From Azadirachta indica (Eukaryota; Streptophyta; Magnoliopsida; Sapindales; Meliaceae): 64,000 bases of DNA. Where the stretch lies: assembly GCA_022749755.1 (NCBI GenBank), contig CM040452.1, positions 11,612,350 through 11,676,349 on the forward strand, read 5' to 3'. The position numbers and the translations under genes were made by a program. How positions within the stretch are numbered: the first letter of the stretch is position 1; the number at the start of each line of letters is the position of its first letter. The notes under the pieces are model-generated. The model was not told where the DNA came from and made no database searches. It saw only the letters and a program-made list of their open reading frames with translations. This document shows positions 23,076 through 35,343 of the stretch, piece by piece.

Positions 23076-23878
23076 GGGTAAATAACATAGAGACTCTCAC
23101 TTTATTACATGAATTACATCAACGCTCCTACTTCAAAAATAATTGTTAAACTTGCCCTTTTTTAGTTAAAATTAACTGTTGACTCATGTTGATTAGTTTA
23201 ATAATAAAAATACCCCTCTAACCTTTATTTGACCAATATGATGACATAAATACTTTTTTTTTAACAATTTTTAGTTAATTTTTTTAGTTAAATGAATTAG
23301 TTATATGAAGACAATTTAATTTTAATTAAAAAATAAATATTTAATTTATTTTCAATTCTTTTTTATTTTTTACTTTAAAATTTTTAGCTTTCTTTTTTTA
23401 ATTTTTGACTTTAAAGTCTCTACTTTTTATTCAATCTTTATTTTTGGTTTTTTATCCTAATTTATAATTGAAATAACACTCATATATTAGCAAATAATAA
23501 TTATAAATTCAATAAGTACCCTGAAAAATAGTCAAATAACATTAAAGAAAAAACCAAATAAAGAAGGACAGAAACCTAGAAATAAAAAATGAAGAGAATA
23601 AGAATTGAAAATAATAACTTTTAATTTTTTAGTTGAAATAAAATTTTCTTCATATAATTAATTTATTTAACTAAAAAAATCAATTAAAAATTATAAAAAA
23701 GATATTTATGTCATTGTGTTGGTCAAATAAAACTCAAGGAGTATTTTTGTTATTAAATTAGTCAACATTTAATTTTAACCAAAAATTTTAACAGAAGGGG
23801 TGTCTTGACAATTATTTTCTAAGTGAAGTGTACATGTCATTCAGGTAATAAAGTAGAGGTTCAGATGTCATTTTCCCT
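23076..23878. mobile_element. long foldback (MITE-like) element, about 800 bp
   Basis: The left arm starts AGGGTAAATAACAT at about 23,075. The reverse complement of the right end starts AGGGAAAATGACAT. Both arms continue alike for over 250 bp (each reads CTTTATTAC, then AAAATAATTGT, then ACATAAATA). The centre is A/T-rich and non-coding. It is flanked by T/A-rich bases compatible with a TA or TTA target. It resembles non-autonomous DNA transposons; the superfamily is not certain. Confidence 0.65.
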
Positions 23879-24932
23879 TTAATATATATATATATATATG
23901 TAACAAACAATTTCAATTTTGGAGGATATTCAATAATTTAATGATTTTTTTAAAAAAATAAAGTTGAACATGGAATGGCACAAATAGTATTATATACTAT
24001 TTAAAAAAAATGAAATCAATACAAATTCCAAATATGTTTAGAGTTCTTTGCCTAATTTATTTAATTATTTTTTTTAAAGATAAATGAAGACTACTAATAT
24101 TTAAAATTTTAAGATGTTCTGTTAATAATGTGTATCAGTATAAAGATAGCATTTTTTTATGAATTTAGTAAAAATAAATAAAAACAAAAAGTTTACATAT
24201 AAAATAATAAATTAATAAACCTTCCAATCGAAGTTCAAAGGCAAAAGTAATAATATTGCCATCTGGGCAAAGCTTGGATGGTATGAAGACATTCCCTCCC
24301 CAAGGAAGAAACATCTTGGAGTCTTGTCATTATTGGCAGGACTCTCCCTACAAACATTTGTGGGAATTCCCATTAATATGTGGATAGCGTACCCCTCAAG
24401 TAAAGGGCAAACATCACACATTATGTGCAAAGAAATTTGGTATATGCTATAATTGTTAGAGTCACTGATCTCAGTAGGTATTTGATGTTGTATCAGTACA
24501 TATACTATATAATATTAAAAAAAAAAGACAAAAGGAATAGTATTGAAGTTCAATCCTAAGATAATCAAAGTAGGATGCTTTACTAACTTACTCTCGATGT
24601 CTTTTTCAATAGTTGCTAACTTTTGTGTTATTCCTTGCAATTGCCCTAAATATCAAGTCTTAATATGAAATTACAATAAAGTTTTAATTATTAACTTAAT
24701 TTTATTTAATTCAATTTGTTCAATTTAGTTTTAAAATTTTAACCTAAATTTTATATAGTATTTAAAAAATAAATTATTATAACTTTTATTCACAATTATT
24801 ATAAAAATAAATATTATTAGCTGTCAAGTATGATGAATTTGAATAACTATATAAACAAAAATAACCATGAAACAAAATTCAAATCACCATAAAATAAAAA
24901 ATAATTTAATTTTTAAACATAAGCAAGTAAAG

Positions 24933-24979
<47 letters not shown>

Positions 24980-26404
24980 GAAGAGAAAAAGAAGAAAAAA
25001 ATAAAGAGGAGACTGAAACCAAGAAGAAAAAAAGAGAAATAAGAAGAAATATTTTGCAAGGAAAAGAAAATTATAGGAAAAGGTAATGAGGAGTTGATCT
25101 TTGGTATCTAGAAGCTCTCTATATTTATGAATTAGAGTAATTTTATTCTTGTATAATACGTATCAGGTTTTGAATAAATTTTAATAGTAAATTATTGAAT
25201 ATTGTGTTTTAGAAAGCAATGGAGCAATAAGAAATCTAGGGACCCCGAAATTTTTTAACATTCAACTACCAAGTTGTGAGTAAATAATTTTAAAATATTA
25301 TGTGCTTTTAATATATTTAAATATGGATTATACCATGATTGGATTGTATGTTGATGTGTTTAATTGTATTATACAAAAAGTGATATTTAAAAATATGTGT
25401 AATATTTTGTAGTGGTATGAAAGTGATTATTATATATGTGAATATTGTTGTGGTTGTTTAAAGGATCATATATCTACTTATTCGACAGTGATGAAGTTAA
25501 GGTCCTTAGGACCTATGGAAGTGTATATATATGATATGAATGAGAAATGTGTTCTTCTTAAGTGATGACACAAAGCTGCTAGGTTTAAGTATGAGTTTTT
25601 CACTTGAACAGTAATACTTTTGCCTAGCATGAGAATTTTCCCTACTATTAGTTAGTTGCAAATATGAATAACTTGTGATGATATGTATTCTCATTATGTA
25701 AATGATGTTTTATTTATGCATAGCTTAAAGCTATCTTATAATAATTTATGAAAACATATTTTCTTATAATTTATGTCCAGCTACTAAACCACAAACTCAT
25801 TATTTTATCTATTTTCCTTATTTCTCTTTAGATCACGCAAAATTTTTTATTGAATATAATTTTAGTAAATGAAGTTGAGATCACTTTAAACGTACATGTC
25901 ATATAAATAGGTTATTATATATATGTTTATATAATTGGTAGATAAATACATGTCTATACAAAGATAATATAGATAATGTATATATGTTTAATGAGGCACC
26001 AACCCTTAATGTGTGTTGATGATGGAGGTACAAAGCTAGTTACGTTATTCATGAATTTTATTGTTTGAAATTTATGAAAAGATTATAAATGGAAAGTACA
26101 GTGTTTAGAAAAATTTTATTTTGGATTTTCAAGAAGAGTGGGATAGGTCTTGATATTTAAATTAGTGTTTATTAGGAGTTTAGATTCTCACACTCCAAAT
26201 ATTTTTTTATTTAATATGTACATTATTTATCCTTAAAATTTGATACATATTTACTCACAAAAGTAGGAAACCTAGGGGAATACGTTCCACCACCGGGATA
26301 AGACCTCGGTGACTAACATGTTATACCGCAAACTATAATTATAAAAGTTATGAAAATAAGCAAAATACATAGAAACCAAATAAACAGCAAACGAGCTTAT
26401 TTTC
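23879..26404. other. intergenic, AT-rich, possible decayed LTR
   Basis: No supported gene is present. A (TA)n run is at 23,882-23,898. At about 24,252-24,451 both strands are open for about 65 codons and the G+C content is higher than nearby, but I recognise no protein. Between about 25,236 and 26,200 the sequence has a gaccccgaaatttttt motif and a 3' segment (aaccacaaactcattattttatc) of the kind seen in plant gypsy LTRs. It may be a solo LTR, but I found no second copy or TSD. Confidence 0.35.
24936..24976. repeat. (GA)n microsatellite
   Basis: About 20 uninterrupted GA units are followed by a purine-rich stretch to about 25,080. Confidence 0.95.
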
Positions 26405-27135
26405 GTGATATTCATGTTCGGTCCCACAGAATTTGATCTCAGTCACGTGATGCGAGAAAAAGAAGGTCTTCATATTCCCTTAGTCAAAAGGAAATTGACC
26501 ATTTTAAGGAAAACCTTTGCCAGTAAGCAAGCAAGCAAGCAAGCCAGGCACCCTACTACCATGCACCCCACCTCTCATCTTTTGTCGTCAGCCCGGCCCC
26601 ATTCTTCGCTCGAAACGTGTCCTAAAAGGCCTTCTCTTTGATCGCCTTCTCATCCAAGGGAAGACTTCCTGCTGTACGGAATGGAATGTCCTGCTTCGCC
26701 CCTAAGCACCCTGCTGGATCCACCCTGCGGGCCCCACCAGACAAAACCTTAATATTTTAATTTATTTGTTTTTAATATTTTAATTAAGAATGAAGTAAAA
26801 TTTTTTGAAAGGTCCAAATTAGACGACCTTGGGAATGATCGTCCTAGCTTCCTTCGCGTCTCAGTTTTCTGGGTAGCGCGCCGCCCAAAGGGCATGATTG
26901 CCTTTGTCTAATACGCGCTCAGCATGACTGCGGGTGCAAGTTTCTCGTGTATATGTGGGACACGTGTCTCAAGGAATTCTGTTACTGAGACTGTGAGATA
27001 TTCTTATAACCCAGTGAGTTTGTGTATTGTCGTGTCTTGCGTTGGGGGTAGGTTACAGAACAGTTGCACTCGTCGAATCGTCTTCTCTTCTTTCACAAGA
27101 CATGTTCGTTTCTGTTCCCCAACTGTCTGACATTA
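26405..27135. other. GC-richer island of unknown origin
   Basis: Base composition changes sharply from the AT-rich surroundings. The segment is split by an AT-rich piece at about 26,745-26,810. It contains four tandem AAGC units, G-boxes (CACGTG near 26,445, ACACGTGTC near 26,959), GGGCCCCAC near 26,728 and several CG-rich stretches. Short open frames exist on the plus strand but none resembles a known protein. It could be an organelle-derived insertion or a distal regulatory region of the AGO gene 0.8 kb downstream. Confidence 0.4.
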
Positions 27136-27974
27136 ATCTTTGACCATTTTACCCTTATACAATTTTTAATTTTATAATCCGTTTGAATTTTATATTTTAA
27201 TAATGTATTTCGTGAATCAATTTTGTGCATATTACTCTTATTGTCAAGACCTCAAAATTATTCTGCGATAATTACCTTAATTTTTGCATAAATTAATAAT
27301 TGTGTGTTTACATTATAAAGACATAATCATTTGGCAAATCTTTTTCTGCCAATTCAATGACACTCGTTAAATTAGGACTAAATATATTTAATTATTCTAT
27401 TTTTTTTATAATTATAAAAATAATTTATATATAAGAGGTTAATATATGTAATAAATAGAATAATAAAAATGAGTTATATTACAAAAAATGACAAAATTAA
27501 TTCCAATAAACACTTTAAAAATAAAAAAGAAAATATAAGGGTAATATTGACTTGTGGAGATCCGATTTTCAAAAATAAAAAAAATATCAATTATCATATG
27601 ATATCAAAAATCGAAAAGATTATCAATTTTTTCGCTCTCTCCACCCCACCTTAAAAAGTTGTGTTACGGCAGCCAACGAACTGGTGTTGCATTTACTGAT
27701 TTACATCACACATACGTACTAAATAGAAGAATATTACGCTTTATTATTTATATGCGATAGAGTACGGATGTGAAATTAGAATCAATAATGGAGGGCAAAA
27801 CAGTCAGAACACGTAATCGAAGTATAATCATAGTAACACGTCTGGCATTTACTTTGCCCTCTATCAAATATTGGTCCCGTCTTCATATTCTTCCTGCCTT
27901 TCAAAGTCAGTTGAATTTCAGCTTGTTCTGTTTCGGTGCAAAATTCTCTCTCATTTTTACCTCAACAAGCGCCA
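27136..27974 (+). promoter_or_regulatory. upstream region and leader of the AGO gene
   Basis: The stretch is AT-rich with no coding signature. The last 100 bases become pyrimidine-rich (TTCTCTCTCATTTTTACC), as plant leaders do. An in-frame ATG at 27,936 would add 13 residues. No convincing TATA box could be fixed; TTTATATG near 27,748 is the nearest candidate. Confidence 0.4.
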
Positions 27975-30900
27975 ATGTCTCGACGCGGTGGTGGTGGCCG
28001 TCGAACTGATTCCCGGCGTGATCAGCCTACTCCGTCAATCCCTGGCGGGAGGGGTGGTGCATGGCAACGTGGCCGAGCTCGTCAGGGGCCGCAATCTGGT
28101 GGTAGTGGTCGTGGATTGCATTCCGCTGTCGCTCAAGCTGCGAGCTCCGTACATGCAGCTTCTTCTTCAACGTCTCTGGCGTATTCTGCTTCTTCTGCGA
28201 CGTCGTTGGCGTATAAGGCTCCGCCTGCTTCGACTTCGACTTCGGCTTCTGTTTCGCCACTGAGCGAGAGAATGGAACCACCGTCGTCGTCGGCTAATAT
28301 TCCACTGTCATTGTCGAAACCGATTACATTTCCTTTGAGGCCTGGGTTTGGAACAGAGGGGAGGAAATGTATTGTTAGAGCCAACCATTTTATGGTACAA
28401 ATTGCCAATAGAGATATTTGTCACTACGATGTAAGTTCTTGATGTTGATCTCCCTAACTGAGAAGCAGCCTTGCTTTCCGACCGCTATCTATAAATCGCC
28501 ACACAATTCTACTATAATTTTTATTTTTATAATAAACGGTTTATGACTTTTTTCTATTATTTGTTTACTTATATGAGTATTTTTTTTTGTTTTATTTTTA
28601 CTACGTTTTTTTTTTTTTTTTGGGGTTGTATCTGTGTGCACTTTCTTTGTTAAGGAATAATGATGTTTGTATTTTGTAGAGAAACGCATGTCTATTATGT
28701 ATTTGATTAGTTTCTAAAGGATATTAAGTTTTTTTTTTTTTTTGGTTATTCATCAGTATTTTTAATTAATAGCTTCGTTTAAGATTCATCATTTGTGAGC
28801 ATCGTAGGTACCTGCCGTTTTGAACTTGTCATGAGAATTTGTATTGATGTTTTAGGTTTCAATAACTCCTGAGGTGACCTCAAAGAAAATCAACCGAGAA
28901 GTAATTGCTCAGCTGGTGCATTTGTTTCGAGCTTCGCACTTGGGTGGACGCACACCTGCCTATGATGGCAGGAAGAGCCTCTACACTGCAGGGCAGCTGC
29001 CTTTTGAGAGTAAGGAATTTGTTGTCGAGTTACCCGATAGGGAACCTCGTGCCAGCTCATCTAGCTCTGCAAGGTATTGTATCTTTTAATGTCTGTATTT
29101 CTTGTATGTCATTGATTAAGAACTTTATGTCTTGAGTGCTTTGTCCTGCAGAAAAGAACGTCAGTTTAAGGTGGTAATAAAATTGGTGTCAAGGCCTGAT
29201 CTTTTCACTCTACAACAGTTCTTAAGCAGAAGGCATTTGGAAGCTCCGCAGGAGATTATACAAGTTCTTGATGTTGTTCTGAGAGGGGCTCCATCAGAAA
29301 AGTACTTTATCTTAATTGTGTTGCTATTTTAAGTTTCTTGTTTTGGTATGTATGATATATGATGTTACTCTGGTCCTGCCAGCCTCTTGTGTTTATTTTT
29401 GTGTTTAGAGGCCAAAAATAGAGATGATAGCAACATTTTCAAGTGGAGGTGATTAATTAATGAAATGATGAACTTCTGTATCAGGTATACCGTTGTGGGG
29501 AGGTCTTTTTTCTCTACCGAACTTGGACCAGTGGGTGAGCTAGGTAATGGTGTTGAATATTGGCGGGGATATTTCCAGAGTCTTAGGCCAACGCAAATGG
29601 GACTGTCCCTTAATATTGGTATTACTCCTTTCTTATTTCATAGCTGCTATTGGTCGAAATTGTGTCGGAGTGGTTTCGTTTTTGTAGTAAAATTTGTCGC
29701 GTAAATATTCATTTTTGATGCTGCAGATATTTCAGCCCGACCCTTCTATGAACCAATTCTAGTCACTGAGTTTGTTGCAAAGAATTTCAGAGGCTCTCAT
29801 GGTCCTCTTTCAGGTCAAGATCGAATAAAGGTATTATATACTCTTTCTTTGTGATATGGTGCTTTAAATTAATTAAATTATCTATTTTAATAAGCGTCTA
29901 TAAGGCAGTTGCGTGAGTCTTTAATTGAAGGCTGCATCACCAAGCAGATGTTTTATAAGAACTACTTCAGAGCATGATCACAAATTTGTCATTCATTTGC
30001 TGCTTTTTGTTTCAGAGGAGAGGCTTCGAGTATTCATTGAATTAGACAAATAATCTACTAACTTTTGAATGTATTTATTTGATTGATGTAATGGGTATAT
30101 TTTTTCTTCTTCTTTGTCTTGTTGATATGGTTTGTTTTCATTTCACTATGGGTTCCAGGTGAAAAAGGCGTTGAAGGGAGTAAAGGTAGTGCTTACCCAT
30201 ATGGACTATGCCAAAAGTTACAAGATCACTGGAATATCAGATCAACCAATTAGCCAGCTGATGTAAGTTTGTATGTAGTTGATTGGTTTTCAAGTACAAG
30301 AATTTTGCATAATTTTAGTGACACATAGTCTAGTTGATTTGGTTGTCTTTGTGGTGGCGATTCTTGAACTCCTATGCTATTTAAGATGGGTACTTTTGCA
30401 AAATACTACTTTGATGGTGATATGAAATTAAGATGTGGTTAAATTTACTACTGCAACATGTTAATTCCTATGTAGGTGATAAGAGACTCGGTTGATTACA
30501 ACAGTTTCCAACCAATTTTTTAGAGAAAAGTAACATTATATCTGGTGTCATGATGCCTCTTAAATTATCATATGGGATTGGCCATGTTCCCTTTCTCTTA
30601 GGAAAAAGTTCTAAGAAAGCAGTGGAAGGTGAACATCAGAAATGATGTGTGCTACATTTTGTTTATGCATTATATGAAACCTTTGTCAATTGATGGACCT
30701 TTTGGGTACAGAGCCTTGGATCAATTTTTCGTCTCTGACATAATTATAGCAGGCATATGTCTGTGTGATGGTGAGCACAGCCTGAAACAAAGATGTTCTC
30801 CCCCATTGTCCCATTTTATAGTAGGCATTTGTGTCACAAATTTCCTTTAATTTTTGTTAATTTTGTTTCTAAATTGTTTTTCTAGGTTTACTCTTGATGA

Positions 30901-33900
30901 CAATGCTACAAAGATGTCAGTGGTTCAATATTTTCGTCAGAAATATCATATTACACTCAAGTACACGTCATTGCCTGCTCTTCAAGCTGGGCCTGAAGCA
31001 AGGCCTATTTATTTGCCAATGGAGGTTTTTCCTTTTTATGACAAGGACTTATTCTTTTTGCATTAGTTCTTTTCCTAATTCATTTTGTGTTCGGAAAATA
31101 CTTATTCTTAAGCCTTGCTTATGTTAAGTACTGTTTGCAGCTTTCTAGGATTGTTGGCGGACAGAGATACATGAAAAGACTAAATGATACTCAAGTAACT
31201 GCTCTTTTAAGAGCCACCTGTCTGCGTCCTCGAGATCGCGAAGCAAATATAACGAAGGTGGAGCAACCTTCTTGTTGAAATTTTTCCGTGGTAGAAAATT
31301 GTTTTGGATGATTAATCTATGATTGATGTTTGTTGTATTCTGATTCTTGCCACTGGTTGTCACATTCTTCTGCACAGATGGTTAGGTCGAATAATTTCAA
31401 TGAAGATAATCATGTAAATAAAGAGTTTGGAATTCAAGTGGGTGAAGGTCATACTTCCGTTAATGCTCGAGTCTTGCCTCCTCCAATGGTAATTTTTTGC
31501 TGCTATGTTTTGTTTGCAAGAGGATTGCAGCACTTTGAATTGCATTATAAATGAGTTTGTAAACCCTGTGGTTGCTGCAGCTTAAATATCATGAAACCGG
31601 GCGAGAAGCAAGTGTTAATCCTGGTTTTGGGAAATGGAATATGATTAACAAGGTGAATTACTTGTTATTTGATTGTGTGGTTGGTGACATGTGGTCTATG
31701 GTTATCAATTATATTGTGTTTAAGGATATGTGAATGAATAGCCAAAGGTGATTATGCTGCTTTTTCTTTTGTGCAAACTATAATCCCTTTATCTGGGCTG
31801 TCTTTGACCTTGCAATTTTGAGGGCCGCTGAAAATTTTTGGCCAGCCTCCTGAGATATTTATATACTTTTGTAATTCTTCCATTTTTAAAAAGCTTGTCT
31901 TCGATATTCACTTAGGAATTTGGATTGTATGTCATTGGAAATCAAGTCAATAGACTACTTTGTGAAGTAGACTTAGAATTTATTCACCAATGATCATTGT
32001 TACATGATGATGCTGTATAATTTTGCTTTTATAGAAAATGATCAATGGTGGGAAAGTGGAATTTTGGACTTGTGTGAGCTTCTCTACACGTGTAAATCAA
32101 GATCTGCAATTTCAGTTCTGCGAACAATTGGTGAATATGTGCAACAGTAAAGGAATGGTATGAAACGTGGTTTCTAGGTTGCATTTCATGTTGTGATTCA
32201 GTGGAGAGGCTATCCTGAATTTATTACCTTTTTTTCTGGGTGTGGCTATGGTACCAGCAATTCAACCCAGCCCCGATTATTCCTATTGGTTCTGCTAACC
32301 CAAATCAAATTGAGAAGGCACTCGTGGATATACACAAACGGTCTACACAGCTAGGAAGGCAGCTTCAGTTGTTGGTAATTATTCTGCCTGATTTGAGTGG
32401 GTCATATGGTGAGTAACAAAATCCATGGTTAAGTTTTTATGTCAATATCGGTTTGTTCCACATGATCTTAATCCTGCGATCTCAGGGACAATTAAGCGAG
32501 TTTGTGAAACGGAACTTGGGATTGTTTCTCAATGCTTTCAGCCTAAGCATGTGGCAAAGCTCAGTAAGCAGTATTTTGAAAATGTGGCCCTGAAAATCAA
32601 TGTGAAGGTTTGGTTTACCTCATTCTATTGACTGTTCATCATTGATGGTTCGTTTTTAAGTTAAGAGGGTAAGAAAAAAACAAATGTGTTTGTCAGAAAA
32701 AATACAGGATATGATTTTGGCTTTGAGTTCGACTCGACTCAACAAAGTTACTATAATAGCTCTGTGCTCATTTTTTTTTTGAATTAAATTTTGATGTTTA
32801 AATGATTTTTCCTTAAAATTCCTGGTTAAAAGTCAACAAGTTTCTTTCATTATTAGTGGAGATTTAATTTGCCATTTGTAAATTTAGGTTGGGGGCCGAA
32901 ACACTGTGCTATTTGATGCTGTTCAAGGAAGAATTCCTCTTGTCACTGATAGACCTACAATTATATTTGGTGCGGATGTCACCCATCCGCGACCAGGGGA
33001 GGACTCCAGTCCTTCCATAGCAGCAGTATGTACATTCATTTTATATGCTCACCTTACCATTTTTCATTGCATTTAAAGGTTGCATTGCCGGCAACAGGTT
33101 GTGGCCTCCATGGATTGGCCAGAGGTAACCAAGTACAGAGGAATTGTCTCTGCTCAGGCACATTGTGAAGAAATCATCCAAGATCTCTATAAATGTTCTC
33201 AAGATCCTCAGAGGGGCTTAGTTCATGGTGGAATGATCAGGTTAGAAGTAAAATTTGGTAGCTTTCAGGTGCCTTGGTGGAAACTTATATTTCTGTTTGA
33301 TGTCTACAGGGAACTGTTAATTGCCTTCAGAAGTTCAACTGGTCATAAGCCTCACAGGATTATTTTCTACCGGTAATGATTGTTTCAAACTGTGACTTGG
33401 ATACTTTTTAGAGCATTACTGATATTATCTCATTTACATGCCAGAGATGGTGTCAGTGAAGGCCAGTTCAATCAGGTTTTGCTTCATGAAATGACTGCCA
33501 TCCGACAGGTAATCTTAATGTTTTGAGCATTAAGTTTTCTATTACCTGCTTGTGCCAAGTAGAAATATTGACGGCAGATGATCTGATTGTCACATGAACT
33601 TGAGTATTTTGTACCAGAAGCATGACAGGAGAATGTTAACATTGAAAATTTGTGAAGTGATGTTGATGCTGTTCTGTTGAGCGTGGTAGATGTTTTGTTG
33701 GTTCTTTATGATACTGGTAGGTAGTTTTAAATGGAAGAAATGTGTTAGGAATTCCGAAAGTCCAAATTTATTTTGACTGTTTTGTGCTGAAAGAGATTTT
33801 TAATTTTTTTAGCTTTCATGTTAGGTCATTATGATTGTAAATTGCGTTGCTTTCAGGCTTGTGCCTCACTTGATGAGGGCTATATGCCACGAGTTACATT

Positions 33901-34772
33901 TGTTGTGGTACAGAAAAGGCAACATACTCGCTTTTTTGCTGCTGATCACAATAGACGTGATCTAACAGATAGGAGCGGCAATATTCTTCCTGGTTTGAAC
34001 TTTGCTTTCTGTGATTAATCTTTCTTTCTTATTCATTTATTTTCTTTCCATATGGCTGGTAGCCACTGTTGCTTACCTTTTCTTTTGGGATGTCCTTGTG
34101 TTAGGAACTGTTGTTGATACACAGATTTGTCATCCTACTGAATTTGATTTCTACCTGAATAGCCATGCAGGAATTCAGGTAAAACACAACTTGGCCTTCT
34201 CAAGCCAGCAACTTTATAAGGCCAAACTTACTCCTGCTTATGTGTACCTTTTAGTTATGGACTAATTAGAACCTGTTTATTCAGGGAACCAGTCGCCCAA
34301 CTCATTACCATGTGTTGTATGACGAGAACGGATTCAGTGCAAATGCATTGCAAGTGTTAACATATAACTTATGCTACACGTAAGATTTTTGCCCTTGCTA
34401 TAAGTGGATTTCTACTGCATTGTCAAAAGATATGTTGCATATGGTTATTTTGTAACTTTTAGTTTGTGGTGGTTTCAGGTATGCAAGGTGCACACGATCA
34501 GTTTCCATAGGTTTGACCCTTGTGTTGTTTTACTTCAAATATTTTCAATTTACAAAATATTATTTTCCTTTAAACATTAATGGATTTTTGTTGATCCATA
34601 TGCAGTGCCTCCTGCATATTATGCACGTTTGGCTGCATTCAGGGCTCGTTGTTATATTGAGGGTGAGTCGTCTGATGGTGGATCTCCTATGGGCACATCA
34701 GAGAGGAGTTTGGAGGTCCGGACTCTTCCAGTCATCAAAGATAATGTGAAGGATGTTATGTTTTATTGTTGA
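27975..34772 (+). CDS. AGO5-like: ARGONAUTE protein, AGO5-like (22 exons, 970 aa)
   Basis: The protein is a small-RNA-binding effector of silencing. Exons by hand: 27975-28430, 28856-29073, 29152-29301, 29485-29618, 29727-29830, 30159-30262, 30886-31024, 31141-31257, 31378-31488, 31581-31652, 32035-32157, 32258-32408, 32486-32607, 32888-33025, 33098-33240, 33310-33372, 33445-33508, 33857-33992, 34105-34178, 34285-34379, 34479-34510, 34606-34772. All junctions are GT-AG and the phases close without a stop. Residues 1-50 are RG/GGR-rich and 51-110 are Ser/Ala-rich. The N domain starts near 115 ([12 protein letters not shown]), PAZ spans about 325-460, MID about 520-660, and PIWI runs to the usual end VMFYC. 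Catalytic D697 (GADVTHP), E738 and D783 ([10 protein letters not shown]) are present, but the fourth residue, His in YYAHLAAFRAR, is Arg923. The overall sequence is closest to the AGO5 clade by recall. Confidence 0.93.
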
Positions 34773-35229
34773 AAGTAGTCACGCATTTTGGTATTTGCAT
34801 CGTTGATGTTAATGGTGCTATTGGAAAAAAACTGAAGAAACCTGCCTGTTTTTGCTTTCAATAGAATTGTTATTTTGGGAGCTTAAGGATCCAAGAAACC
34901 AAGAATCAGGATCTACCCACAAACTATCTTGCAAAATGTTAACTGCATATTCTGCTGTTTTATGTTTCTAATGGCAAATGCAAAGAAACACTTAAAAAGC
35001 TATTCAGGAAGATGTAGTAGTGCTTTGCTTATTTTGCAATTTCTACTATTGTTCTGTAGAAGAAGATAAAAGCCTCATATTTTAAGTTATGGGGCATATG
35101 CAATGTCTGAGTAGTCTGGTTGCGACTCAAAAATGAGTTGGTTGGATTGAAATTGGTAATCTGTTGCCTGTTTAGGAAAGAAGATTTTAACCACTTTTGT
35201 AACCAGGAGTACGTGGTGAAACAGCAGTA
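34773..35229. other. short intergenic gap between convergent AGO and PABP genes
   Basis: This holds the 3' untranslated region of AGO and, on the other strand, the 3' end of the broken PABP gene. No other coding signal is seen. A minus-strand frame stays open to 35,029, but the resemblance to PABP ends near 35,230. Confidence 0.5.
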
Positions 35230-35343
35230 GTATGTATGGTTGGTTATTCGGCAACGGAGATTTGAAGTATTTTTCATGTCTTCTTCCACTTCCCCGGCCA
35301 ATCATTCTGGAGCATCCAACAGCACCAGCAGCTGTGAGTTGTT
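35230..35343 (-). pseudogene. 3' fragment of the PABP MLLE domain
   Basis: Directly left of element B the minus strand reads SQLLVLLDAPE, a stop, then LAGEVEEDMKNTSNLR. This is the second half of the MLLE domain (family pattern EVLHLLESPEALKAKVTEAM). With one TSD copy removed, it joins in frame and without gap to ITEMLLEMDN at 44,284. The TGA falls where the family has Ala or Ser, consistent with a single base change. Confidence 0.85.
35339..35343. repeat. target-site duplication of element B, left copy (TTGTT)
   Basis: TTGTT before the left LTR corresponds to TTGTC at 44,284-44,288 after the right LTR, matching at four of five bases. Confidence 0.75.

Noticed and set aside
24212..24430. Minus-strand frame of 72 codons
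   Set aside because: Nothing recognised; the opposite strand is equally open, so coding cannot be claimed.
28027..28408. Minus-strand open frames over AGO exon 1
   Set aside because: They are mirror frames of the GC-richer first exon. The plus frame continues through 21 further exons with family motifs; the minus frames resemble nothing.
35029..35301. Minus-strand frame as an independent gene after AGO
   Set aside because: Its start is the end of the PABP MLLE domain, and the remainder has no family resemblance.
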